The notes under the pieces: generated by a model
Seen by the model: only the letters and a program-made list of their open reading frames with translations
Database searches by the model: none
What the model was told of the DNA's origin: nothing
Shown here: positions 42,591 to 50,172 of the stretch, piece by piece
How positions within the stretch are numbered: position 1 is the first letter of the stretch
Layout of the letters: the number at the start of each line of letters is the position of its first letter
NCBI GenBank assembly: GCA_003573975.1
Contig: AP018533.1
Coordinates: 2,852,319 to 2,916,318, forward strand
Source of the DNA: Clostridiales bacterium CCNA10
GTDB taxonomy: Bacteria > Bacillota > Clostridia > Oscillospirales > Oscillospiraceae
Direction of reading: 5' to 3'
DNA length: 64,000 nt
Position numbers and translations under genes: made by a program

Positions 42591-42699
42591 CCTCTCCCTC
42601 ACTGTCACACACAGGCGGAGAGTATTCCATCGTTTTGGATTTACAAATTGTTCACGCTTTAGCCGAAATTTCGTGATAACTTTTCCACCCAATGTGGTA

Positions 42700-42939
42700 T
42701 TCTATTCCTGGATCAAGGATCCACAATGTTTCCCCCCCTTTTCTGATTGGAGATCTCCTCCAGATCCCACATCGGGTCCCCGGTCCCGCACACCGGGGCC
42801 CGCAGGTTCCGGTCCCATAGACGGTCCGGTTCACCTGACATTTTGGCGCTTTGCGCTTCACTGCCACCCGGCCCGGACACCGGTCTGCTCCGGGTGGCAG
42901 ACCAAAATTTTTCCGGCCTAAACTTCAGGCCGGTTTTTT
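42700..42939 (+). other. Candidate structured RNA block ending in a terminator, no gene
   Basis: The gene-free stretch between potD and etfA contains a GC-rich hairpin (CCCCGGT / ACCGGGG near 42780-42800). A closing stem ATTTTGG (42840-42846) / CCAAAAT (42902-42908) encloses an 11-bp hairpin CTGCCACCCGG / CCGGGTGGCAG (42861-42871 and 42890-42900). An intrinsic terminator CCGGCCT / AGGCCGG plus six T follows (42913-42939). No CDS follows on this strand. The promoter is unclear (a TATTCT near 42697 has a poor -35). It could be a small RNA or a decayed leader. The 5' boundary is a guess. Confidence 0.45.
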
Positions 42940-42947
42940 GATGCAGA

Positions 42948-42985
42948 AACCGGCGTTTGGAGAAAAAAATCTCCCAACGCCGGTT
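42948..42985. repeat. Long perfect-type hairpin downstream of etfA
   Basis: The arms AACCGGCGTT.GGAGA and TCTCC.AACGCCGGTT form a 16-position stem with one mismatch and an A-rich loop. It may be a second stop for the etfA transcript; it lacks a T run on either side. Confidence 0.7.
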
Positions 42986-43017
42986 CGTCTCTCCACCGGA
43001 TCCTCACCTTTCCAGCG

Positions 43018-43053
43018 AATAAAACACCCTGCTCCCAAACAGGAGCAGGGTGT
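43018..43053 (-). terminator. Butyrate operon terminator
   Basis: A 12-bp stem (CACCCTGCTCC. / .GGAGCAGGGTG) is followed by TTTTATTC on the minus strand, 22 bp after the etfA stop. Confidence 0.9.
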
Positions 43054-43074
43054 AATGTCCAACAGAGGAAACTC

Positions 43075-44187
43075 TTACTTGGCAGCCTTGGCAGCCTTGA
43101 TGGCCTCGATCAGCATGGGGGTGACCTTGAACAGGTCGCCGCAGATGCCGTAGTCGGCGATCTCGAAGATGGGAGCGGTCTCGCTCTTGTTCACCGCGAT
43201 GATGCACTCAGAATCCTGCATGCCAGCCTTGTGCTGGATGGCGCCGGAGATGCCCAGAGCAACATAGATCTTGGGGTGAACGGTCTTGCCGGTCTGACCA
43301 ACCTGATGGTCGGCGGACAGCCAGCCAGAGTCGATGGTGGCACGGGAACCGCCAACGACGCCGCCCAGCTCAGCAGCCAGCTCCTCAGCCAGCTTGATGC
43401 CGCCCTGGACATCCTTGGAGATGCCACGGCCCACAGAGACGACCACGTCAGCGCCAATCAGATCGACCAGCTTCTTGGCGGCCTTGACGACCTCGACCAC
43501 CTGGGTCTCCATGTCGTTCTCAGTCAGCGCGATGGTGGGCTTGATCAGCTCGCAGGCGTCAGCCTTGGCCTGATCGAACTCAGCCTTCTTCATCACGCCG
43601 GGGCGCACAGTGGCCATGGCGGGACGGAAGCGGGGGCAGATGATGGTAGCCATCAGATGGCCGCCGAAAGCGGGACGGGTCATCTTCAGGTTGCGGTCCT
43701 CCTCGGGGATCCCGTCGATCATTGCGGGGGCCAGAGTGGAGGACTCACGCAGGAACTGCTTGTACTTGGGCACATCGATGTCCAGATGAGTACAGTCAGC
43801 GCACAGACCGGTGTGCAGACGGGCAGCACAGCGGGGGCCCAGATCGCGGCCGATGTTGGTGGCGCCAATCAGCATGACCTCAGGCTTGTACTCCATGACG
43901 GTGTCGCAGATCACCTTGGTGTAACCGTCGGTGGTGTAGTTCTCCAGCAGGGGGTGGTCGCAGACGTACACGCCGTCAGCACCGTAGCCGCCCAGCTCCT
44001 TGGCGATGCCCTCAATGTTGTGGCCCAGCAGGATACCGTACAGCTTAGTCCCCAGCTCGTCGGCCAGCTTGCGGCCCTCGGAGATCAGCTCGAAGGAGGT
44101 GGGCATCATGGTGCCCTGACGCTGCTCGCAGAATACCCACACACCGCCGTTGAAGGCAGCGATATCAGCACTGTTAAAAGTAGACAT
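43075..44187 (-). CDS. etfA: Electron transfer flavoprotein subunit alpha
   Basis: A 370-residue EtfA. The N-terminal adenine-nucleotide-alpha-hydrolase fold is followed by the C-terminal FAD domain: VSVGRGISKDVQGGIKLAEELAAELGGVVGGSRATIDSGWLSADHQVGQTGKTVHPKIYVALGISGAIQHKAGM. That domain holds the FAD through SRATID, QVGQTG and SGAIQH. With EtfB it accepts electrons from NADH and passes them to Bcd. In clostridial Bcd-Etf the complex can bifurcate electrons to ferredoxin; that role is inferred from operon context. Last gene of hbd-bcd-etfB-etfA. Confidence 0.96.
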   Translation of the reverse strand: MSTFNSADIAAFNGGVWVFCEQRQGTMMPTSFELISEGRKLADELGTKLYGILLGHNIEGIAKELGGYGADGVYVCDHPLLENYTTDGYTKVICDTVMEYKPEVMLIGATNIGRDLGPRCAARLHTGLCADCTHLDIDVPKYKQFLRESSTLAPAMIDGIPEEDRNLKMTRPAFGGHLMATIICPRFRPAMATVRPGVMKKAEFDQAKADACELIKPTIALTENDMETQVVEVVKAAKKLVDLIGADVVVSVGRGISKDVQGGIKLAEELAAELGGVVGGSRATIDSGWLSADHQVGQTGKTVHPKIYVALGISGAIQHKAGMQDSECIIAVNKSETAPIFEIADYGICGDLFKVTPMLIEAIKAAKAAK

Positions 44188-44208
44188 ATTCTTCCGTTCT
44201 CCCTTCTA

Positions 44209-45009
44209 TCAGATCAAATGCTTGGCAGCCAGAATGCCGGCCAGCTTGTCGCAGGTGTCTTTGTCGGCGCCTTCCAGCATCATGCCGGCACCCTTCTGGG
44301 GAGGCGTGAAGGACTTAAAGATGTTGGTGGGGGAGCCCTTCAGACCAATGGTGGTGGAGTCGATCAGGGGATCGTCCTTCAGGGTGTTGTAATCAAAGAC
44401 CTCATAGGGCTTCTCATAGCACTCGAAGATGCCGCCCACGCTCATGTAACGGGGAGCGTTCAGCTCCTTGATGCAGGTGATCAGGCAGGGGGTGTTGACC
44501 TTGATAGTCATGTAGCCGTCCTCCAGCATACGCTTGATGGTGAGGGTACGGCCCTCCTTAGTGATCTCAGCAGCATAGGAGACCTGGGGCAGGCCCAGCT
44601 TCTCAGCGATCTGGGGACCAACCTGAGCGGTGTCGCCGTCGATAGCCTGACGGCCGCACATCACGATGTCCTCCTCGCCCACGCCGATCTTGTTGATGGC
44701 GGCAGCCAGGATCTGAGAGGTAGCATAGGTATCGGAACCACCAAACTCACGGGCAGAAACCAGAACGGCACGGTCAGCGCCGCGGGCAATGACCTCGCGC
44801 AGCATACCCTCGGCAGGAGGGGGCCCCATGGAGACGACCACGACCTCGGCGCCGGTCTGCTCCTTCAGGGTCAGAGCGGCCTCGACGGCGTTCAGGTCAT
44901 CGGGGTTGGTGATGGTAGCCATGGAGGCGCGGTTCAGAGTACCATCGGGATTCACGGCCACCTTACCAGAGGTATCGGGGACCTGCTTGACACAAACAAT
45001 GATTTTCAT
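44209..45009 (-). CDS. etfB: Electron transfer flavoprotein subunit beta
   Basis: A 266-residue EtfB (MKIIVCVKQVPDTSGKVAVNPDGTLNR; VDGDTAQVGPQIAEKLGLPQVSYA). The nucleotide region VVSMGPPPAEGMLREVIARGADRAVLVSAREFGGSDTYATS is the bifurcating-type FAD-binding loop. I use the ATG at 45009 (GGAGG 9 nt upstream); an ATG at 45015 is too close to the ribosome site. It lies 18 bp after bcd and 21 bp before etfA. Confidence 0.95.
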   Translation of the reverse strand: MKIIVCVKQVPDTSGKVAVNPDGTLNRASMATITNPDDLNAVEAALTLKEQTGAEVVVVSMGPPPAEGMLREVIARGADRAVLVSAREFGGSDTYATSQILAAAINKIGVGEEDIVMCGRQAIDGDTAQVGPQIAEKLGLPQVSYAAEITKEGRTLTIKRMLEDGYMTIKVNTPCLITCIKELNAPRYMSVGGIFECYEKPYEVFDYNTLKDDPLIDSTTIGLKGSPTNIFKSFTPPQKGAGMMLEGADKDTCDKLAGILAAKHLI

Positions 45010-45027
45010 TTCCATCTGCCTCCTATC

Positions 45028-46173
45028 TTATTTCACACCCAGAGCACGGGAGATGACCATGCGCTGGACCTCGGAAGTACCCTCATAGATCTCGGTGATC
45101 TTGGCGTCACGCATCATGCGCTCCACGGGATACTCACGGGTGTAGCCGTAACCGCCGAACAGCTGGACAGCGCGGCGGGTCACGTCAGAGGCGGACTCAG
45201 CAGCAAACAGCTTCGCCATAGCGGCGTCCACGCTGTAGGGCTCGTGCTTCTCCTTCTTCATGGCAGCGGCGTACACCAGGTACTGAGCGGCCTGCATCCG
45301 GGTGTGCATATCGGCCAGCTGGAACTGGGTGTTCTGGAACTGAGACAGACGCTTCTTGAACTGGACGCGCTCCTGGGTGTACTTGACAGCCTCGTCAATG
45401 GCGCCCTCGCCCAGGCCCAGGGCCTGTGCAGCGATGCCGATACGGCCGCCGTCCAGGGTCTGCATGGCAATCTTGAAGCCCTGGCCCTCCTTGCCCAGCA
45501 GGTTCTCCTTGGGCACGACACAGTCCTCAAAGATCAGGTCGCAGGTGGAGGAGCCGCGGATGCCCATCTTCTTCTCCTTCTTACCCACGGAGAAGCCGGG
45601 GAAGGTGCTCTCCACGATGAAGGCAGAGATGCCGTGGTTGCCGGCCTTCTGATCGGTCATAGCGAAAACAACGATGGTGCCGGCCACGGTGCCGTTGGTG
45701 ATGAAGCACTTGGAGCCATTGAGCACATAGTCGCCGTTCTCATTCTTCACGGCGGTGGTCTGCTGGCCGGAAGCATCGGTACCGGCGTTGGGCTCGGTCA
45801 GGCCGAAAGCGCCAATCTTCTTGCCGGACAGCAGGTCAGGCAGGTACTTCATTTTCTGCTCCTCAGTGCCGTGCTCGTAGATGGGGGCGCAGCACAGAGA
45901 GGTGTGAGCGGAGACGATAACGCCGGTGGTGCCGCACACCTTGGACAGCTCCTCAACGCACATGGCGTAGGACAGCACATCGCCGCCGGCTCCGCCGTAC
46001 TTCTTGGGGAAGTAAATGCCCATCATGCCCAGCTTGCCCATCTTTTCGACGGTCTCCATGGGGAAGCGCTCTTCCTCATCGAGTTCCTCGGCCAGAGGCT
46101 TGACCTCATTTTCCGCAAACTCACGGTACATTTTGCGGACCATCTCTTGCTCTCTAGTCAGATGAAAATCCAT
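45028..46173 (-). CDS. bcd: Butyryl-CoA dehydrogenase (acyl-CoA dehydrogenase)
   Basis: A 381-residue acyl-CoA dehydrogenase of the short-chain type. Visible parts are FGLTEPNAGTDASGQQTTAV (substrate/FAD contact), LNGSKCFITNGTVAGTIVVFA and GIRGSSTCDLIFEDCVVPKENLLG. The C-terminal YTREYPVERMMRDAKI.EIYEGTSEVQ carries the catalytic glutamate. In this operon it reduces crotonyl-CoA to butyryl-CoA with EtfAB. GGAGG precedes the ATG at 46173. Bcd is better supported than a branched-chain enzyme because hbd and etfBA flank it. Confidence 0.95.
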   Translation of the reverse strand: MDFHLTREQEMVRKMYREFAENEVKPLAEELDEEERFPMETVEKMGKLGMMGIYFPKKYGGAGGDVLSYAMCVEELSKVCGTTGVIVSAHTSLCCAPIYEHGTEEQKMKYLPDLLSGKKIGAFGLTEPNAGTDASGQQTTAVKNENGDYVLNGSKCFITNGTVAGTIVVFAMTDQKAGNHGISAFIVESTFPGFSVGKKEKKMGIRGSSTCDLIFEDCVVPKENLLGKEGQGFKIAMQTLDGGRIGIAAQALGLGEGAIDEAVKYTQERVQFKKRLSQFQNTQFQLADMHTRMQAAQYLVYAAAMKKEKHEPYSVDAAMAKLFAAESASDVTRRAVQLFGGYGYTREYPVERMMRDAKITEIYEGTSEVQRMVISRALGVK

Positions 46174-46194
46174 TTTCCAGTCCTCCTAAAATTT

Positions 46195-47034
46195 TTACTT
46201 CTTGGAATAATCGTAAAACCCCTTGCCGGATTTGACGCCCAGCAGACCACCGCGGACCATCTTCTTCAGCAGCAGGGCAGGACGATACTTAGAGTCGCCT
46301 GTCTCATCGTACAGGGTGTTCATAATGGCCAGGCAGATGTCCAGGCCGATAAAGTCGCCCAGAGCCAGGGGGCCCATGGGATGGTTGGCGCCCAGGCGCA
46401 TAGACTTGTCGATGTCCTCCACAGAGGCGGTGCCGGACTCCACCAGGCCGATGGCGTCGTTGATCATGGGGATCAGCAACTTGTTGACCACAAAGCCGGG
46501 GGCCTCAGCCACCTCAACAGGATCCTTGCCAATATCCTGAGCCAGCTTGTACACGAAGTCAAAGGTCTCCTGAGGCGTGTTCACACCCCGGATGACCTCA
46601 ATGAGCTTCATACTGGGCACGGGGTTGAAGAAGTGCATCCCGATGAGGGAGTGCTTCAGCCCATGGCCCATCTCCGTAATGGACAGGGAGGAAGTGTTGG
46701 AAGCAAAAACCGTCTCCGGCTTGCACAGCTCATCCAGCCGGCGGAACAACTCCTTCTTGGGACCCATCTCCTCCGCGATGCACTCGATCACCAGATCGGC
46801 GTCCGCAGCGGCGGATTCCTCTTCCACCAAAACATTGGCCATCAGGGCATCCTTGGTACCCTGGGACATCTTGCCCTTGGCTACCCGCTTCTGCAGAGAT
46901 GCGTCCAGCTGCTCTTTATGCCGCTGGGCGGAGGCGATGCTGCTGGCGTACATCAGGGCAGTGTGGCCGTTGGCGGCGAAGACCTGAGCAATGCCGCGGC
47001 CCATAGTGCCGGCGCCGAAAATTGCAACCTTCAT
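46195..47034 (-). CDS. hbd: 3-hydroxybutyryl-CoA dehydrogenase
   Basis: A 279-residue enzyme that reduces acetoacetyl-CoA to 3-hydroxybutyryl-CoA. The N-terminal Rossmann motif ([19 protein letters not shown]), the family signature [16 protein letters not shown] with catalytic His-Glu pair, and the C-terminal domain ([41 protein letters not shown]) are complete. AGGAGG is 7 nt before the ATG at 47034. It is the first gene of the butyrate operon. Thiolase is not in the window and crotonase is 6.8 kb away. Confidence 0.96.
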   Translation of the reverse strand: MKVAIFGAGTMGRGIAQVFAANGHTALMYASSIASAQRHKEQLDASLQKRVAKGKMSQGTKDALMANVLVEEESAAADADLVIECIAEEMGPKKELFRRLDELCKPETVFASNTSSLSITEMGHGLKHSLIGMHFFNPVPSMKLIEVIRGVNTPQETFDFVYKLAQDIGKDPVEVAEAPGFVVNKLLIPMINDAIGLVESGTASVEDIDKSMRLGANHPMGPLALGDFIGLDICLAIMNTLYDETGDSKYRPALLLKKMVRGGLLGVKSGKGFYDYSKK

Positions 47035-47102
47035 TGTGTTTCCTCCTAAAAAGACGATTTGGGAGCGCCAAATCTCTACGATTTGACGGAACATAGACGG
47101 TT

Positions 47103-47120
47103 TCGTTAGAAAATTAACAA
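47103..47120 (-). promoter_or_regulatory. Rex-like operator in hbd leader
   Basis: On the minus strand the 18-mer TTGTTAATTTTCTAACGA matches the Rex consensus TTGTTAANNNNTTAACAA at all but two defined positions. It lies about 70 bp before the hbd start. Confidence 0.6.
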
Positions 47121-47206
47121 ATGATGACCAGAAAAATCGCAACATAGGGGACGCCCCCTCTTGTTGCGGCGTATATTTCCAAACGAACTGTTTATGTACT
47201 TATCAA

Positions 47207-47235
47207 ATTATATCGTTTTTCATGGCGAGAAGCAA
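47207..47235 (-). promoter_or_regulatory. Candidate promoter of hbd-bcd-etfBA
   Basis: Minus strand TTGCTT (47230-47235) and TATAAT (47207-47212) have a 17-bp spacer. The leader would be about 165 nt and contain the Rex-like site. The rest of the 47035-47454 gap shows no gene; it includes one more TTTTCCACA word near 47328. Confidence 0.6.
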
Positions 47236-47454
47236 GGGGTTGAACACCAGCAAAATACACAGTTTTTACGGTCTTATTTTGTCTCCTTTAACAAAAGCAT
47301 TGGAGAGCTCCGGCAGATGCAGAAACATTTTCCACAGCCGATGCATAAACAGAATCTTTTGCAGAAAGTCTTGGAATTTCAAGACTCAGCCAGGTGCCCT
47401 CCTGACCGTCTTCCTTTCATCGAACGCACGGCCCCCTCTCCAAGGCGTACTTCT

Positions 47455-47498
47455 GAAAAACAGGGAACCCAAACCAGTCTCAGCCGGTTCGGGCTCCC
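47455..47498 (-). terminator. Terminator after zinc-ribbon/SH3 gene
   Basis: A stem GGG..CCC.AACC / GGTT.GGG..CCC (47463-47498) is followed by TGTTTTTC on the minus strand. Confidence 0.75.
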
Positions 47499-47517
47499 CG
47501 CTCACCCAAGTCCTGGT

Positions 47518-48429
47518 TCACTTCTTGGCAGCGAGATACTGGAACATGACGTAGCCTTCCTCATAGACTCCGCCGCCGGTGGCATACTTGATCTTGCACC
47601 AGCCGTTTCCAGCATCCTCCAAAACGGTGACCACGGCTCCATCAGCGGTGCTGGCCTTGGCCTCATAGCTGGTACCCGGGCCGGAGCGGATATTCAAGCC
47701 GCCGGAGGCTCCAGTGATCACCGCCTCCGTGTTGGGAGCCAGGGTCCCGGATGTACCGGCGCTCTGTCCACCCTGTCCGGAGCCCTCCTGTCCACTCCCG
47801 CTGGGGGCGATGTTGGCGCCGGAGCCGTCGCCAGTACACTGGACGGTACACTGGGCGGTCTGCCCACCCGCAGTGGCGGTGATGGTGACGGAGACCGTGT
47901 CGCTCCCCCGGTACACGTTGGTCACGTTGCCGAACTGGTCCACAGTGGCCACATCCGCATCACTGCTGGTCCACTCCACTGTGACCTGAGCGTCTGCCGG
48001 ATCGGTAGCCGCGATGAGCTGGTAGGGCTCCCCCGCCTGAAGCGCCACTTCCGTTCGGCTCAGGGTCAGGCTGTTCAGGGTGACCTCGGTCCCCTGTGTG
48101 CTCTGGCTGTTGGAGGACTGTCCAGAGCCCGAGGCATCTCCGGAAGGAGTTTTATGGAAGATCATAGGGGCCAAACTGGTAAACACAATGACCACCGCGG
48201 TAATGATCAGGGCCAGGGAGATCACCAGTCCGGCGATCTGCATGGGATTGGGTCTGTGGCTCCGGCCTCCGCCGGAGACCCGGCGTCCTCCCACCGGGGC
48301 ACGGCCCTGGCCGCCGGGGCGCTCATCGCAGAATGGGCAGCGTTTATAGGTAGTGGAGTATTCCTCCCCACAGTTCTCACAGCGGATCACGTCGGTGTTC
48401 CGACGAGGCGGTGCTTTCTTGGTCGCCAT
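47518..48429 (-). CDS. Membrane-anchored zinc-ribbon, Ig-like (Big_2) and SH3 protein
   Basis: 303 residues. N-terminal zinc ribbon (CENCGEEYSTTYKRCPFC, residues 17-34), basic linker, one membrane span (GLVISLALIITAVVIVFTSL, about 67-86), Ser/Gln/Gly-rich spacer, Big_2-type Ig-like domain (LNSLTLSRTEVALQAGEPYQL..DVATVDQFGNVTNV), second spacer, and C-terminal bacterial SH3 domain (GLNIRSGPGTSYEAKAS..GWCKIKYATGGG). It probably has an intracellular ribbon and an extracellular wall-binding end. No enzymatic domain. The specific role is unknown. Confidence 0.8.
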   Translation of the reverse strand: MATKKAPPRRNTDVIRCENCGEEYSTTYKRCPFCDERPGGQGRAPVGGRRVSGGGRSHRPNPMQIAGLVISLALIITAVVIVFTSLAPMIFHKTPSGDASGSGQSSNSQSTQGTEVTLNSLTLSRTEVALQAGEPYQLIAATDPADAQVTVEWTSSDADVATVDQFGNVTNVYRGSDTVSVTITATAGGQTAQCTVQCTGDGSGANIAPSGSGQEGSGQGGQSAGTSGTLAPNTEAVITGASGGLNIRSGPGTSYEAKASTADGAVVTVLEDAGNGWCKIKYATGGGVYEEGYVMFQYLAAKK

Positions 48430-48489
48430 AATTTGGAGTCCCTCCTCAAACAGGAAAATGGCCGCAAGGCCTATGCGGGTTCAGCTTTC

Positions 48490-48518
48490 ATTTTACAAGG
48501 AATCCCCCGCTCCGTCAA
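48490..48518 (-). promoter_or_regulatory. Promoter of zinc-ribbon/SH3 gene
   Basis: Minus strand TTGACG (48513-48518) and TAAAAT (48490-48495) have a 17-bp spacer. Confidence 0.75.
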
Positions 48519-48617
48519 CGGAAAAAGGCGAAATAACAGAAAGTTCACAAATTTCCCTCTTATTTTTCCATCCCCCCATCCGACGTGCCGAAGGGTGCCC
48601 CCCACCAGAATGCCGCC

Positions 48618-48646
48618 TTGACCGGGGCCCGAGTTTCTTTTATAAT
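48618..48646 (+). promoter_or_regulatory. Promoter of AAA+ ATPase-mtaB group
   Basis: TTGACC (48618-48623) and TATAAT (48641-48646) have a 17-bp spacer. Confidence 0.85.
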
Positions 48647-48708
48647 AGGAGCGTCTGGCCCGGCCATATGCCATAGCATCCACGGCCAGGGAAAGGGAGG
48701 ATATGCCC

Positions 48709-50160
48709 ATGAAGGAGAGCGTAACCACCGCCGCGGCTCACCGGCAGTATCAGGATTCAGTGAGCGCCTTTCACCGGTGGATCCCAGACCCCACCCTGCG
48801 CATGGCGTTCAGCCGGGAGGCGGACGGATATTTCCGCCGCTGTGCCCTGGGGGTCTGGCAGGCGGACAACGCCGTGGGGATCACCCCCCGGCATGTGGAA
48901 TTTTACAACGCCATCTACTCCGGGACCGGCCCCGCCCCCTCCGCCCTGTACTGGGAGGTAGCCACCGGCGTGGCTGACTATGACCTGTTCCAGCCACCCG
49001 CCTTTTTTGCCGCCCTGCGGGACTACGACCGGCGGAAGGGGACCACACTGGCCCGGCGCTTCACCGACCAGCTGACCCTGCTCCTCCTGCTCTTCGCCGC
49101 GGTGGACGGAGTGGTCAGCGAGGCGGAGGCGGGCTTTGTCAACGCCTGCTCCGATACGCTGATGGCCCTGTGCGAGCGGGACGGCCTCAGTGGAGACCGC
49201 CCAGCTCTGAAGGCTGACGAATTCGTGACCCATGTCCCCGCCCCCGCCCAGCCTCCTACGGAGGTGGTCCCGGCGGCGGAACAGGAGGAAACTCCTCTCC
49301 CCGAGTCAGAGCCCACTCTGGAGGAGCTGCTGGCCGAACTGGACGGGCTGTGCGGCCTGGAGCAGGTGAAGCAGGATGTGAAGAGCCTGATCAATCTGGT
49401 GAAGGTGCGCCGCCTCCGGGAGGAGGCGGGCCTGCCCGTCCCCCCTATGTCCCTGCACCTGGTATTCCTGGGCAACCCGGGGACAGGCAAGACCACAGTG
49501 GCCCGCCTGCTGGCCAGGCTCTACCACGCCATCGGCGTGCTGCCCAAGGGCCAGCTGGTGGAGGTGGACCGCTCCGGCCTGGTGGCCGGCTTTGTGGGGC
49601 AGACCGCCCTGAAGACCCAGGAGGTCATCCAGAAGGCCATCGGCGGCGTGCTGTTCATCGACGAGGCCTACGCCCTTGTAAATCAGGACAACGGGAACGA
49701 CTTCGGCCGGGAGGTCATCGAGGTCCTGCTGAAAAACATGGAGGACCACCGGAAGGACCTGGTGGTCATCGTGGCGGGCTACTCCCAGCTGATGGAGAAG
49801 TTCATCCACTCCAACCCCGGACTGGAGTCCCGCTTCAACAAATATTTCTACTTTGAGGACTATGACGGGGCGCAGCTGTTCACCATTCTCCAGTCCATGT
49901 GCGTCAAAAACGGCTATGTTCTCACGCCGGAGGGGGAGGCACTGGCCCGGAGGGAGCTGATGGCCCTCTACGAGGACCGGGACGAGAATTTCGGCAACGC
50001 CCGGGATGTGCGTAACCTGTTCGAGCAGGCGGTGGCCCGGCAATCCGACCGGGTGGCCCGGCTGGAGGCTCCCACCCGGGAGCAGCTGATGGCGCTGCGT
50101 CCGGAGGATCTGGCGGAACCGGGAGATGCTTCATCCCCACAAGGAGCGATGGAGGTTTGA
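48709..50160 (+). CDS. AAA+ ATPase, CbxX/SpoVK-like, with N-terminal helical domain
   Basis: 483 residues. The N-terminal half (1-165) is all-helical and resembles a TerB-like region (LTLLLLLFAAVDGVVSEAEAGFVNACSDTLMAL). A Pro/Glu linker follows, then a CbxX/CfxQ-type AAA+ module: Walker A FLGNPGTGKTTVARLLARL, pore-like LVAGFVGQTALKT, Walker B GGVLFIDEAYALV, and NFGNARDVRNLFEQAV (sensor 2). Relatives include rubisco activase CbxX and sporulation protein SpoVK. The client is unknown. I use ATG 48709 (GGGAGG 8 nt upstream); ATG 48703 is too close. mtaB starts 12 bp after its stop. Confidence 0.85.
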   Translation: MKESVTTAAAHRQYQDSVSAFHRWIPDPTLRMAFSREADGYFRRCALGVWQADNAVGITPRHVEFYNAIYSGTGPAPSALYWEVATGVADYDLFQPPAFFAALRDYDRRKGTTLARRFTDQLTLLLLLFAAVDGVVSEAEAGFVNACSDTLMALCERDGLSGDRPALKADEFVTHVPAPAQPPTEVVPAAEQEETPLPESEPTLEELLAELDGLCGLEQVKQDVKSLINLVKVRRLREEAGLPVPPMSLHLVFLGNPGTGKTTVARLLARLYHAIGVLPKGQLVEVDRSGLVAGFVGQTALKTQEVIQKAIGGVLFIDEAYALVNQDNGNDFGREVIEVLLKNMEDHRKDLVVIVAGYSQLMEKFIHSNPGLESRFNKYFYFEDYDGAQLFTILQSMCVKNGYVLTPEGEALARRELMALYEDRDENFGNARDVRNLFEQAVARQSDRVARLEAPTREQLMALRPEDLAEPGDASSPQGAMEV

Positions 50161-50172
50161 GGTAAACTTGTT

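Noticed and set aside
43231-47049. 1,272-codon plus-strand open frame
   Set aside because: It is antisense and in phase with etfA, etfB, bcd and hbd. Same codon-bias artefact.
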